Source: Spirochaetia bacterium
GTDB lineage: Bacteria; Spirochaetota; Leptospiria; Leptospirales; Leptonemataceae
NCBI GenBank assembly: GCA_009885105.1
Contig: VFLI01000007.1
Coordinates: 1 to 64,000, forward strand
Direction of reading: 5' to 3'
DNA: 64,000 nucleotides
Position 1 is the stretch's first letter, and each line of letters opens with the position of its first letter. Both the position numbers and the translations under genes were made by a program. Below, one piece after another: positions 44,103-53,197 of this stretch. Under the pieces are notes generated by a model. That model was not told the origin of the DNA, did not search any database, and saw nothing but the letters and a program-made list of their open reading frames with translations.

Positions 44103-45458
44103 TTAAACGGCCTTGCTCATGGGGCTTTTAATTTCTGCGGCATGCGTGTCAAAGATCATGGCGATGTTTCGCACAAACGGCCGGGCTTCATCATGGACGA
44201 TAATTCCGTCCTGGGTCAGTTCCACCAGTCCGTCTTCCGCGAGATTTGCCATCTCTTCCAGCTCACGGCTGAAGTGTTCTTTAAAATTGATATTCCGTTC
44301 CTTCTCCGTCTGCTTGAAATCCAGCTTGAGATATGTCATGATCTTTGTGATCACATACTTTCGCAGTTTGTCTTCTTCATTGATGAGAAGTCCCCTTTCG
44401 GTAGGCAGATTTCCCTTCTCCGTTATTGCCGCGTAGTCCTCAAGACTTTTAGTATTCTGCGCGTAACCGTCGGCGAATTCGCTGATGGAAGTGGTGCCGA
44501 ATCCGATCAACTGCCGCGGCCCGGTCGTGTATCCCTGGAAATTTCTGCGCAGAGCGCCGCTCTTCAGCGCCTGGCATAGTGTGTCATCCGGCAGGGCAAA
44601 ATGATCCAGGCCGATGGCGATGTAACCCGCCTGGGTCAATTTTTTTGCCGCGGCAAAAAATATCATCAGACGCTGCGTTGCCTGAGGCAGTTCCGCGCTG
44701 TCGATTCTCTTCTGGTGCACCTTCAGTTCCGGCAGATAGGCAAACTGGAACATGGCGATCCGGTCCGGTTTCCAGCGTATAATCTGTTCGATCGTTTCGG
44801 AGAAAGATTCAATTGTCTGGTGCGGAAGACCGTAGATCAGGTCAAAATTGATCGACATACCGCGGGATCGAAGCTCACCGAAAACTTTCTCCACCATTTC
44901 CGGCGGCTGAATCCGGTTGATTGCCTGCTGCACATCCGGATTTGTATCCTGGATGCCCATCGAAGCGCGGCGGAAATTGAATTTCTTCAGTATATCAAAA
45001 TGGCTGGTTTCCACGGTTCTTGGATCTAGCTCAATGCATCGTTCTGCATCTTCCGTGAAACTGAAACGATCTTCAATGACTTCGCAGAGATTCTCAATTT
45101 GCGCGGCGCTCAGGAAATTCGGCGTGCCCCCGCCCAGGTGAATCTGACTTACTTTAATTTTGCCGGGCAGCGCTGCCGCGACCAGATCGATTTCCCGAAG
45201 CATACTTTCCATATAAGAATTGGAGCGCTCCTGGTTGCGCGTGTAAACGACGCTGCAACCGCAGAAATAGCAGACACTTTTGCAAAATGGAATGTGGAAA
45301 TACAGGCCCACCGGCTCTTCCAGGTTGACTTTACGAAGCAGCTCTTTATGCTCTTCTTGATTCATGGAGGTGAACCGGGCAGCGCTGGGATAGCTGGTAT
45401 ACCTGGGGGCCATAACGGAGTGCTTGTTCAGCCAATTCTGCCATTTGTTCTGTATCAT
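44103..45458 (-). CDS. hemN: Oxygen-independent coproporphyrinogen III dehydrogenase
   Basis: The protein has 451 residues. The radical-SAM 4Fe-4S motif is C59-KSV-C63-YF-C66-G-C68, preceded by PRYTSYPSA and followed by GGGTPN and FNFDLIYGLPHQ-like segments. The C-terminal HemN domain (VRNIAMIFD) marks true HemN rather than HemW. It makes protoporphyrinogen under low oxygen. The plus-strand palindrome at 45592-45611 lies between hemN and the glycosyltransferase gene and could bind an FNR-type regulator, a common control of hemN. Confidence 0.95.
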   Translation of the reverse strand: MIQNKWQNWLNKHSVMAPRYTSYPSAARFTSMNQEEHKELLRKVNLEEPVGLYFHIPFCKSVCYFCGCSVVYTRNQERSNSYMESMLREIDLVAAALPGKIKVSQIHLGGGTPNFLSAAQIENLCEVIEDRFSFTEDAERCIELDPRTVETSHFDILKKFNFRRASMGIQDTNPDVQQAINRIQPPEMVEKVFGELRSRGMSINFDLIYGLPHQTIESFSETIEQIIRWKPDRIAMFQFAYLPELKVHQKRIDSAELPQATQRLMIFFAAAKKLTQAGYIAIGLDHFALPDDTLCQALKSGALRRNFQGYTTGPRQLIGFGTTSISEFADGYAQNTKSLEDYAAITEKGNLPTERGLLINEEDKLRKYVITKIMTYLKLDFKQTEKERNINFKEHFSRELEEMANLAEDGLVELTQDGIIVHDEARPFVRNIAMIFDTHAAEIKSPMSKAV

Positions 45459-45591
45459 AGTTTCAAGAGAGTCCGATGCTCTATTTAAGCAACGAAATTA
45501 TTATCAGGCCCTCCGAAAACCAATTTCCGGCCCGTCTCTTACGAAAAAGGTAGGAATTGCCAGGTGGCAGGGAAGCAAAAATCATGGAAAA

Positions 45592-45611
45592 CATATGACA
45601 AAAGTCATATG
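45592..45611. promoter_or_regulatory. Perfect 8-4-8 palindrome, CRP/FNR-like operator
   Basis: CATATGAC-AAAA-GTCATATG is perfect. The core ATGAC-N4-GTCAT has the 5-4-5 spacing of CRP/FNR-family boxes and resembles the HcpR consensus TTGAC-N4-GTCAA. It lies in the divergent region between hemN and the glycosyltransferase gene. Which of the two it regulates is not clear; hemN is the likelier biological target. Confidence 0.55.
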
Positions 45612-45642
45612 AGCCTCTCGGTACTTTCACTTACTGAGGGGT

Positions 45643-46959
45643 ATGAAGGCGATGAACATTCTCATGCTCGGCTGGGAATACCCTCCGGCAATAACGGGAG
45701 GGCTGGGAGTGGCTCTGGAGGGCATGGCCCGCGCGCTGATAGAGAGAGGTCACAGGGTTACAATTTTTCTACCCCGATTGCACGGCGGAGAAAAAACGAT
45801 GCCCGGACTCACCTTAATGGATCCGTCCATACTGGCGGGTATGCTGACTCCTGAGGAAATCGCATCCATCCACTGGAAGAATCTCCAGCTGCTGGAAAAT
45901 TTTTCGCCTTATGTCACAGCTGAAATGTCCGCTCTGGAAAGACTGAAATCATCCGAATCTGCATCCGGAACAGCGGTTATGCAATCCGTTTCGGAAATAC
46001 TCCGGATGAAAGGAGGTTACGGGGCGGACATTTTCAGCGAGATTCACAAATACAAAGAGATGGTGGAAATGCTCTGCCGAAAAATCGACTTTGATCTGAT
46101 TCACGCGCATGACTGGGTAGCGTATCCGGCCGGCATGGCAGCGGCTTACATAACCGGAAAAGAACTGATCAGCCACGTTCATGCGACGGAGTACGATCGC
46201 AGCGGGGCCTATATGAACCAATATGTGTATGATCTGGAAGCGGAAGCCTTCCGAAAAAGCCGTCTGATTGTCACCGTAAGCCGGTATACGGGCAGAATTC
46301 TCTGCGAGAAATACGGCGTGGATGAAAGCAAGATCCGGCCGGTTCACAACGGCATTGAAGCCCTGACAGAGTCCTGCGATGCTCCGGACGTTGAAAAAAA
46401 AATATCCGATCCGGTCGTTCTTTTTCTGGGCCGCATCACAATGCAGAAGGGGCCGGAATATTTTGTTCAGGCCGCCTCTCTGGTTCGCAATCGTATTAAG
46501 AATGTTCGATTTGTCATGGCCGGAACCGGCGATATGTACCACAGGATGATCGACATGGCCGCCGATATCGGAATGGGAGACTCGTTTCATTACACGGGTT
46601 TTCTGAACCGGGAAGGTGTGGAACGCATGATGTCCGTGAGCGATCTCTACGTTATGCCATCTGTTTCCGAACCGTTTGGAATCACGCCGCTTGAAGCCGT
46701 GCGTAAAAGAGTTCCGGTAATCGTTTCGCGCCAGTCGGGCGTGAGAGAAGTTCTGCGAAACTGCATCTCAGTGGATTTCTGGGACATCAATGGAATGGCG
46801 AAGGCCATGACGGGCATTCTTCTGAAAAAACATATTTCCTCGCGGCTGAGCAGCCGCGCCCTGCAGGAACTGAAAAGTGAAAAGATCAGCTGGAAAAATA
46901 CGGCCCGCAGTCTTGAGGGCGTGTATCAGGAGGCGCTTTTCGCCCGAGCGGCCAGGTAA
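45643..46959 (+). CDS. GT4-family glycosyltransferase (glycogen/starch synthase-like)
   Basis: The protein has 438 residues with a GAGGGG ribosome site. The N-terminal domain has the ADP-glucose-type GWEYPPAITGGLGVA motif and HAHDW; the C-terminal domain has VLFLGRITMQKGPEYF, AGTGDMY and SVSEPFGITPLEA (E-x7-E signature). It probably adds glucose units to a glycogen-like polymer or trehalose-type product in the cytoplasm. The next gene encodes a glycogen-binding domain protein, which supports glycogen. Confidence 0.85.
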   Translation: MKAMNILMLGWEYPPAITGGLGVALEGMARALIERGHRVTIFLPRLHGGEKTMPGLTLMDPSILAGMLTPEEIASIHWKNLQLLENFSPYVTAEMSALERLKSSESASGTAVMQSVSEILRMKGGYGADIFSEIHKYKEMVEMLCRKIDFDLIHAHDWVAYPAGMAAAYITGKELISHVHATEYDRSGAYMNQYVYDLEAEAFRKSRLIVTVSRYTGRILCEKYGVDESKIRPVHNGIEALTESCDAPDVEKKISDPVVLFLGRITMQKGPEYFVQAASLVRNRIKNVRFVMAGTGDMYHRMIDMAADIGMGDSFHYTGFLNREGVERMMSVSDLYVMPSVSEPFGITPLEAVRKRVPVIVSRQSGVREVLRNCISVDFWDINGMAKAMTGILLKKHISSRLSSRALQELKSEKISWKNTARSLEGVYQEALFARAAR

Positions 46960-46998
46960 ATATCCTTTCCGTCGGATGCGAAATTCAGGAGGTATACA

Positions 46999-47313
46999 AT
47001 GCCACAAACAGCAGCAATCGATCCTGGAGCTAATACGCACACGGTTCCGGTTTTCTTCTGCTATGAGGCAAAGGAAGCGGATGAGGTCTTTCTTGCGGGA
47101 GATTTTACCGACTGGTATCCTATTGTGATGCTCAAAGGCTGGGACGGTTTGTGGACGGTGACGATGTTTGTCACTCACGGCCGGCATGAATACAAATTTC
47201 TGGTGGACGGCCAGTGGGAATGCAGAGCCGGACACGACCATTCCTACAGGGATCACAACTGGCCCAGTCCGAATACGTACGGATCTCTGAATCAGGTTCT
47301 GTACGTGGATTAG
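46999..47313 (+). CDS. Stand-alone CBM48 (glycogen-binding, AMPK-beta-like) protein
   Basis: The protein has 104 residues with an AGGAGG ribosome site. It matches the CBM48/isoamylase N-terminal fold: DEVFLAGDFTDWYP, GLWTVTMFV, GRHEYKFLVDGQW and final GSLNQVLYVD. It should bind glycogen and may steer the neighbouring glycosyltransferase. An Hsp20 fragment continues in the same frame just after its TAG stop. Confidence 0.85.
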   Translation: MPQTAAIDPGANTHTVPVFFCYEAKEADEVFLAGDFTDWYPIVMLKGWDGLWTVTMFVTHGRHEYKFLVDGQWECRAGHDHSYRDHNWPSPNTYGSLNQVLYVD

Positions 47314-47484
47314 TTATTCTCTGCGCGAGACTTCCAGCGCGTACTTTCGCCGCTTGCGCTGCCTGCGGAGGTGGATGAATCGAAGGTGGAGGTTGTTTTC
47401 AAGAACGGCATCCTGAAAATCAAACTTCCCAAAACAGCGGAGGCAAAACAGACAGTAAAGAAGATACAGGTCAAAAGCGCTTAA
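47314..47484 (+). pseudogene. Hsp20 (alpha-crystallin) C-terminal remnant
   Basis: The frame directly after the TAG stop of the CBM48 gene, with no ATG, encodes the end of a small heat-shock protein: RDFQRVLSPLALPAEVDES, VEVVFKNGILKIKLPKT and a Lys-rich tail KKIQVKSA. The first half of Hsp20 is missing. It is out of reach of normal translation except by readthrough of TAG. Confidence 0.75.
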
Positions 47485-47506
47485 TCTCAATACGGGAAGA
47501 GAAAAC

Positions 47507-47577
47507 AGCCACGAAAGGACACGAAAAACACAAAAGTGCTTTTTATCTTTTCGTGCCTTTTGTGAAATTTCGTGGCT
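47507..47577. repeat. Intergenic hairpin element, AGCCACGAAA type
   Basis: AGCCACGAAA (47507-47516) is the perfect inverse of TTTCGTGGCT (47568-47577). Inner GGACACGAAAA/TTTTCGTGCC and CACAAAAG/CTTTTGTG segments also pair, giving a long hairpin. It lies between the Hsp20 remnant and the ABC transporter genes. It could terminate transcription, but resembles a scattered intergenic repeat. Confidence 0.6.
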
Positions 47578-47626
47578 AAATTATTGTCCGAGTCCCTGCA
47601 CTTAAACCCAGGCCCTGGAGGGAAAA

Positions 47627-48349
47627 ATGAGCCCGATAAAAAGTCCAGTGGCTGTGTGCACAGCCGTCAACTTGAAGCGCGATTACATTATGGGCGAATA
47701 TACGGTCACGGCCCTGGACAATGTCTCTCTTCTCCTCTATCCCGGTGAATTTGTTGTGTTCCTGGGCCCGTCCGGAAGCGGAAAATCAACTCTGCTGAAT
47801 ATTCTGGGAGGACTGGACCGGCCGTCTTCCGGAGAGCTCCATTACCGCGAGCACGATCTCGTGCATGCATCCGACAGTGAACTGACCACATACCGGCGCG
47901 AACATGTCGGCTTTGTATTTCAGTTCTACAATCTCATCCCCAGTCTGACCGCTCTTGAGAACGTGGAGCTTGTCACGGAAATCGCGGACAATCCAATGGA
48001 TGCTCTGCGCGCTCTGGAAATGGTGGAGATGGGCGGCCGGTCGTCGCATTTTCCGTCGCAGCTTTCCGGAGGCGAACAGCAGCGCGTGGCGATTGCCAGA
48101 GCCATCGCCAAACAGCCGGACATGCTTCTTTGCGATGAGCCCACGGGCGCCCTGGATCTCAAAACGGGTCTTCTTGTCCTGGAGGCTCTGCGGCGCGCCA
48201 ATGAGCAGCTGGGCGCGACCGTAGTGATCATCACGCACAATGCCGCCATCGCAGATATGGGAGACAGGGCAATACGTCTGGCCGACGGTCGTATTGCGTC
48301 GGAGAAAATCAATAAAAAGAAACTGCTGCCGCAGGAGATTCACTGGTGA
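47627..48349 (+). CDS. ABC-transporter ATPase (LolD/MacB type)
   Basis: The protein has 240 residues with a GGAGGG site. Walker [11 protein letters not shown]-loop [10 protein letters not shown], signature [14 protein letters not shown], Walker [13 protein letters not shown], all intact. It drives the FtsX-type permease encoded next (GTGA overlap). Such systems move lipoproteins, small molecules or peptides out across the envelope. Confidence 0.93.
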   Translation: MSPIKSPVAVCTAVNLKRDYIMGEYTVTALDNVSLLLYPGEFVVFLGPSGSGKSTLLNILGGLDRPSSGELHYREHDLVHASDSELTTYRREHVGFVFQFYNLIPSLTALENVELVTEIADNPMDALRALEMVEMGGRSSHFPSQLSGGEQQRVAIARAIAKQPDMLLCDEPTGALDLKTGLLVLEALRRANEQLGATVVIITHNAAIADMGDRAIRLADGRIASEKINKKKLLPQEIHW

Positions 48350-50709
48350 AAACCCTGAATCGAAAAGTATGGCGCGAGCTCAGACAGATGAAGAGCCAGA
48401 CGATTTCTATCGCTGTGGTCGGAGGCTGCGGTGTGGCCCTGATGATCAGTTTCTTAACGACGTATTCTTCTCTCCAGAAAGCGGTCACAGATTTTTATAC
48501 CGCATCCAGGTTCGCTCACGTTTTTGCCGGTGTTCGCCGGGCGCCGAACTATGTCCGTCAATCCATGCTGGATATACCCGGCGTGGAAATGGCGGAGACA
48601 CGAATCGTGTTTGACGCGACTATTATGCTTGAATCCATGAAGGAACCCGCCGTCGGAAGATTTGTATCCCTGCCGGACATCCAGACGCAGACTCTCAATC
48701 AGATATTCATTCGTCGCGGGCGATTGCCGGATCCGTTCAGTCTGAACGAGGTTGTTGTAACCGAAAGTTTTGCTCTGGCCAACCATCTGGAGCCGGGCAT
48801 GCAGTTTGACGGCATCATCAACGGGCATCTGAGAAAATTCCTGGTCTGCGGCACGGGGCTTTCGCCCGAATACATCTATGCATTTCGCGGCGCCACCGCG
48901 CTTCCGGATGACAGACACTTCGGCATTGTCTGGATGTCGGACCGGACACTGTCGGAACTCCTGGGCATGCAGGGCTCCTGGAACAGCGCTTCAATTTCGC
49001 TGGAGTCCGGCGCTTCCGTTACTGAAGTGACAAGAGCCATCGACGTCCTTCTTTCACCCTACGGCGGCATGCAGTCATTCGGCCGGGCCCGTCATCCATC
49101 CGATTTCTTTCTGCAGAATGAACTCGTGCAGCTGGAAACCCAGGCGGTCATCATGCCGTTCATTTTTCTGGGAGTCGCGGCTTTTCTTCTGCACGTTGTT
49201 ATCGCGCGGCTGATCGCGCGTGAAAGAGAGCAGATCGCGACACTGAAGGCGCTGGGGTACTCAAATATTTCCATCGCCGTGCACTATCTGTACATAGTCG
49301 TTGTGATGATTACGCTGGGCACGATCATTGGAATACTGCCGGGTATTCTTATCGGGAAGGCCATGATAGTGATGTACAGGGAATATTTCAGGTTCCCTTC
49401 ACTTGTATTTATTTTCGATCCGTTTGTGCCCGTGGAAGCTTTTGCCGCAAGCATGGCAGCCGCCGTTGCCGGAGCGATTGGATCGCTCAGAGAGGCTTTC
49501 CGTCTTCCGCCGGCGGAGGCGATGCGCCCTCCGGCGCCGCCGGTCTTCCGTTCGAAAATTGCGAATACTATTGCGAAGAAGCTTCCGGCTGCCGGAAAAA
49601 TGGCCGTGCGAAATTTCACGGTCCGGCCGTTTCGCGCTCTGCTGTCGGTCCTGGGACTGTCTCTGGCCATGGGGATCGTGTTTCTTGCCTTTCTTTACAA
49701 GGACTGCGTCGACTATCTCATGGAACTTCAATTCAATTTGATTCAGCATGAGGATGCGAGTGTAATTTTCACGAAGCCAGTATCGAGGCAGGCGATGAAT
49801 GAACTGACAAATGTGCCCGGTATTGTGTACGTCGAAGGATACAGAATGATCCCGGTTCGATTCTGGAATGGAAATCTTTACAAAGAAACAGCGATCTCAG
49901 GCATGCCCGCGGACGGACGGCTGAGGCCTCTGCTCAGTGAAAACCTCAAGAAAATTTCATTACCGGCAGGCGGCATTCTGATGAATGTAAGAATGGCGGC
50001 TCGGCTCGGACTTTCCCCGGGCGATATTGTCCAGGTTGAGATTCTGGAGGGCAGCAGAAAAATAATCGCCACGCATCTGGCCGGCGTGGTTGAGGAGCTT
50101 CTGGGTATCGGCTCGTACATGGAAATTCGCAGTCTGAATCGTCTGGCAGGAGAGGATGATCTCGTATCCATGGCTGCCCTGTCCATCGACCCCGCTCAAT
50201 CAGAGACGCTCTTTGTCCGGCTTCGCAATTTTCCCGCCACGGCGACTGTTGACTCCCGTGAGGCGATGAAAATAATGTTTCAGACACAAATCTCCGATCT
50301 GATGATTTATGTTCAGGTCATCATGATTGCTTTCGCCTGCGTGATAGCCGTGGGAGTGGTGTATAACATGGTCATGGTCTCTCTTTCTGAAAGAGCCTGG
50401 GAACTGGCCAGTCTGCGAATCCTGGGATTCACCATACCGGAAGTATTCCGTGTCCTTCTGGGGGAGATCGTCGTGCAGCTGGCGCTTTCAATTCCGGCCG
50501 GACTGCTGATCGGCTTTGTCACGCTCGACCGGCTGCTTGCCCTTGTCTCAGAACAGATCGAAATTTACCATTTTCCCGTAATCTTTGATGTTTCTTCCGC
50601 CGTTTACGGTTCGTTGATTTTTGCCGGCGCTGCCTTTTTTTCAGCTCTTCTTGTGTATCGCAAATTGAGGTCCCTGGATCTGGTCTCGGTTCTGAAGCTG
50701 AGGGATTGA
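48346..50709 (+). CDS. FtsX-family ABC permease (eight-helix, two FtsX domains)
   Basis: The protein has 787 residues from a GTG start. One helix (about 20-40), a periplasmic MacB-like domain (45-255), three helices (about 265-375), a second half beginning with a helix (about 430), a second periplasmic region and three final helices (about 645-780). It has the double-FtsX layout seen in DevC/YknZ/YbbP-like exporters. The substrate is unknown. It is coupled to the ATPase and to the HlyD-type adaptor that follows. Confidence 0.88.
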   Translation: MKTLNRKVWRELRQMKSQTISIAVVGGCGVALMISFLTTYSSLQKAVTDFYTASRFAHVFAGVRRAPNYVRQSMLDIPGVEMAETRIVFDATIMLESMKEPAVGRFVSLPDIQTQTLNQIFIRRGRLPDPFSLNEVVVTESFALANHLEPGMQFDGIINGHLRKFLVCGTGLSPEYIYAFRGATALPDDRHFGIVWMSDRTLSELLGMQGSWNSASISLESGASVTEVTRAIDVLLSPYGGMQSFGRARHPSDFFLQNELVQLETQAVIMPFIFLGVAAFLLHVVIARLIAREREQIATLKALGYSNISIAVHYLYIVVVMITLGTIIGILPGILIGKAMIVMYREYFRFPSLVFIFDPFVPVEAFAASMAAAVAGAIGSLREAFRLPPAEAMRPPAPPVFRSKIANTIAKKLPAAGKMAVRNFTVRPFRALLSVLGLSLAMGIVFLAFLYKDCVDYLMELQFNLIQHEDASVIFTKPVSRQAMNELTNVPGIVYVEGYRMIPVRFWNGNLYKETAISGMPADGRLRPLLSENLKKISLPAGGILMNVRMAARLGLSPGDIVQVEILEGSRKIIATHLAGVVEELLGIGSYMEIRSLNRLAGEDDLVSMAALSIDPAQSETLFVRLRNFPATATVDSREAMKIMFQTQISDLMIYVQVIMIAFACVIAVGVVYNMVMVSLSERAWELASLRILGFTIPEVFRVLLGEIVVQLALSIPAGLLIGFVTLDRLLALVSEQIEIYHFPVIFDVSSAVYGSLIFAGAAFFSALLVYRKLRSLDLVSVLKLRD

Positions 50710-50711
50710 AT

Positions 50712-51638
50712 ATGATTGAAACAATAAAAAATATAAAAGAAAAAATTAAAATAAATTCCGGTAGTAACAATACCGGCAGAAAACGACTGTACTATCTCTC
50801 CGGGGCGGCCATATCGGCGCTTGTTGTCGTCCTGATTGTCTGGCCTTCCAGTCAGAAGGTGGAAATCTACCGCGTGCAGCGGGGCCCGTATGAACAGACA
50901 ATTCAGGAGGACGGCACGACGCGAGTGCACGATAAATTCACAATACTGTCTCCTTACAGCGGCCAGCTTCTTCGCATTGATCGCCATGCCGGTGACACTG
51001 TCCGGAAAGGCGATGTTGTTGCCGTTATACTCTGGGATCAGCAGTCGCCGGTTCGATCTCCCGAGAACGGAGTTATACTGCAGATTCTTCGTGCCGATGC
51101 CGGCCCGATCGAAATGGGCCGGCCCATTATGGAAATTGGCAACACGGCTTTTCTGGAAATCGTGATTGATGTGCTGACATCTCAGGCAGTCAACATCAGC
51201 AAGGGCAATCCGGTTCGCATTCTGCGCTGGGGCGGCCCTAAACCTCTTGAAGCAAAAGTTCGTGTCGTCGAGCCCAGCGCTTTTGTGAAGATATCATCGC
51301 TGGGAGTTGAGGAGCGAAGAGTCCGGGTTGTGGCGGATTTTGTGTCGCCGCGAGAAGAATGGACCGGTCTGGGAGACAACTTCCGTCTGGACTGTCAGAT
51401 TGTGGTTTACCGGCAGGAGAATGCTTTAAGACTCCATACGGGGGCGATTTTTCGTGACGGTGAGGAAGGCTGGGCCGTATTTAAAATCGTTGACGGCAAA
51501 GCACGACGGACTCCGATAAAAACCTCCAGGCGCGGACAGATGGAAGCTCTGATCGAATCCGGGCTGGCCCTGGGCGATGATGTTATTCTGTATCCGGCCG
51601 ATACGATTCGTGACGGGGTCCGGGTAAAAGGACTTTGA
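50712..51638 (+). CDS. HlyD-like membrane-fusion (adaptor) protein
   Basis: The protein has 308 residues from the ATG at 50712 with a GAGGG site. One helix (about 25-43), then lipoyl-like and beta-barrel segments: FTILSPYSGQLLRIDRHAGD, GDVVAVILW, VRSPENGVILQIL and SLALGD-like region GLALGDDVILYPAD. It has no long coiled-coil hairpin, so it is a short adaptor, as in DevB-type exporters. It would link the ABC permease to the outer membrane. Confidence 0.85.
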   Translation: MIETIKNIKEKIKINSGSNNTGRKRLYYLSGAAISALVVVLIVWPSSQKVEIYRVQRGPYEQTIQEDGTTRVHDKFTILSPYSGQLLRIDRHAGDTVRKGDVVAVILWDQQSPVRSPENGVILQILRADAGPIEMGRPIMEIGNTAFLEIVIDVLTSQAVNISKGNPVRILRWGGPKPLEAKVRVVEPSAFVKISSLGVEERRVRVVADFVSPREEWTGLGDNFRLDCQIVVYRQENALRLHTGAIFRDGEEGWAVFKIVDGKARRTPIKTSRRGQMEALIESGLALGDDVILYPADTIRDGVRVKGL

Positions 51639-51656
51639 TACGCAAAGGAGCGCGAT

Positions 51657-52349
51657 ATGCAGACAACAAATCAGAAACAGTTTCTCACATATGTCGAAGA
51701 GTTGATGAGCAAGGATAAAGCGAAAGCGCAGAGAGGTCCGGTTATCACAGTTTCCCGTGAATACGGCTGCCCGGGAATTCCGGTCGCCGAGTCGCTGGTT
51801 CTGGCTCTGACTGAAAATTTCGATCATAAGTGGACGGTCGTCGAAAAGGAAATACTCATCCAGGCTGCGGAAAAAATGGAAATGTCGCCGTCGCTTGTGG
51901 AAAAACTGGCTTCGCAGAAACCACCGGGAATATTCGGGCAGATCATCGGATCTTTTTCCGGCGTCTATGTTCCTCGCGATATCCGCGCCAAGAGAACGAT
52001 CGCGCAGATTATCGGGGCTCTGGCGAATGAGGGCCGGTGCGTGATTCTCGGCCGAGGCGGCGCGGTTTTAACGCGCGATATCCAGCAGTCGCTTCACATA
52101 CATCTGCACGCGCAGATATCCTGGAGAAAAGAAAGAATCAAGAGAATGGATAAAATCACTTCAGACGAAGAGGCGGTCAGAAAAATTGCCATGGTGGACA
52201 GAGAACGGATATTTCTGCGGGATTTCTACGCGGGGGAAGAGACAGGACCCAATCTGTTCGACCTGTCCTTCAACTGCGAATATTTTTCCGTGGATGAAAT
52301 TGTTGAAATAATCCTGAATGCGGCGCGTGTTCGCAAACTGCAGGGTTAG
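51657..52349 (+). CDS. Cytidylate-kinase-like (AAK6/Cmk2) protein
   Basis: The protein has 230 residues with an AAGGAG site. It matches the Cytidylate_kin2 family: VITVSREYGCPGIPVAES, VEKEILIQAAEK, CVILGRGGAVLT and a late FDLSFN. The P-loop region lacks the Lys and Gly pattern of true cytidylate kinase, which is common in this family and leaves the substrate open. It ends 5 bp before a broken glutamate dehydrogenase gene. Confidence 0.8.
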   Translation: MQTTNQKQFLTYVEELMSKDKAKAQRGPVITVSREYGCPGIPVAESLVLALTENFDHKWTVVEKEILIQAAEKMEMSPSLVEKLASQKPPGIFGQIIGSFSGVYVPRDIRAKRTIAQIIGALANEGRCVILGRGGAVLTRDIQQSLHIHLHAQISWRKERIKRMDKITSDEEAVRKIAMVDRERIFLRDFYAGEETGPNLFDLSFNCEYFSVDEIVEIILNAARVRKLQG

Positions 52350-52354
52350 GATGT

Positions 52355-52893
52355 ATGACGGACCAATTCAACTTTCCGCCCGCGGATGAGCTCGGTCCCA
52401 AAAAGATCGTCATGATTCAGGAGCCGTCAATCGGCCTGAGGGGAATCCTGGTTGTGGACAATACGGCGCCGGGTCCGTCCATTGGCGGACTCAGGATGGC
52501 GCTCTGGACATCGACTGCGATATCTGGATGCCCGCTGCCCGGCCGGATGTGATCCATGAAAAAAACGCGGACAGAATTAAGGCGCAATTTGTCATACCCG
52601 GCGCCAATATTGCGGTGACTCCTGAAGCGGAAGAAATTTTGCACAAAAAAGGAATCATCTGTCTGCCGGACTTTATCGTGAATGCCGGAGGTGTCATCTG
52701 CGCGGCCATGGAATACCGCGGATCATCGGAGTCGGCGGTGTTTCAGGTAATTGAAGAAAAAAAACGTTATAATACAGATGAAATATTGAAAAATGCAGAC
52801 AGGGAGTCGATTCTCCCCAGGCAGGCCGCCGACAGAATGGCTTACGAACGTCTGCGACTGGCCATGTCGATACGGAGATATAATATATTTTAG
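52355..52893 (+). pseudogene. Glu/Leu/Phe/Val dehydrogenase with internal deletion and frame change
   Basis: The first frame (52355-about 52500) encodes the start of a glutamate/leucine dehydrogenase, up to NTAPGPSIGGLRMA. The next frame continues directly with LDIDCDIWMPAARP, FVIPGANIAVTPEAEE, PDFIVNAGGVICAAMEY and a normal end. The middle of the enzyme, including catalytic Lys/Asp and most of the NAD fold, is absent and the frames do not match. About 180-200 residues are gone. It is a pseudogene. Confidence 0.85.
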
Positions 52894-53197
52894 TTATAAT
52901 CTTGAAATACATGGAAGTATTGAAAAAAATAATAGAAAGCCGCCGTCAAGTTGTGGATTTCCTCCCTTCCGCGCGCACGTTGCATGCAATCTCACACAAC
53001 AGAGCGTTCGCGTGGCGCGCACATGATTGCGGAGGCATGGAAGCCGGAGCACCCCGCGAAAGGCCTTCGGCGCACGAGCGGTGGGCGCGCTATAAGCGCG
53101 CCGAAAAATCCGTGGGCGGCCATGGAGGGTCGTTTTCGCGGGGTCATGTGTGCGGTGCGCGAAGCTCTATTGTGGATAAGGCGGGTTAGGAGCGCCT
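52894..53197 (+). other. GC-rich intergenic region with strong hairpin, no gene supported
   Basis: About 300 bp between the dehydrogenase relic and the por genes. Overlapping frames exist but look like translations of structured, non-coding sequence. The perfect hairpin GGCGCGCT-ATA-AGCGCGCC spans 53084-53102. Base use is much more G/C-rich than in the neighbouring genes. It may be an RNA-level element or part of an unknown repeat. Confidence 0.5.
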
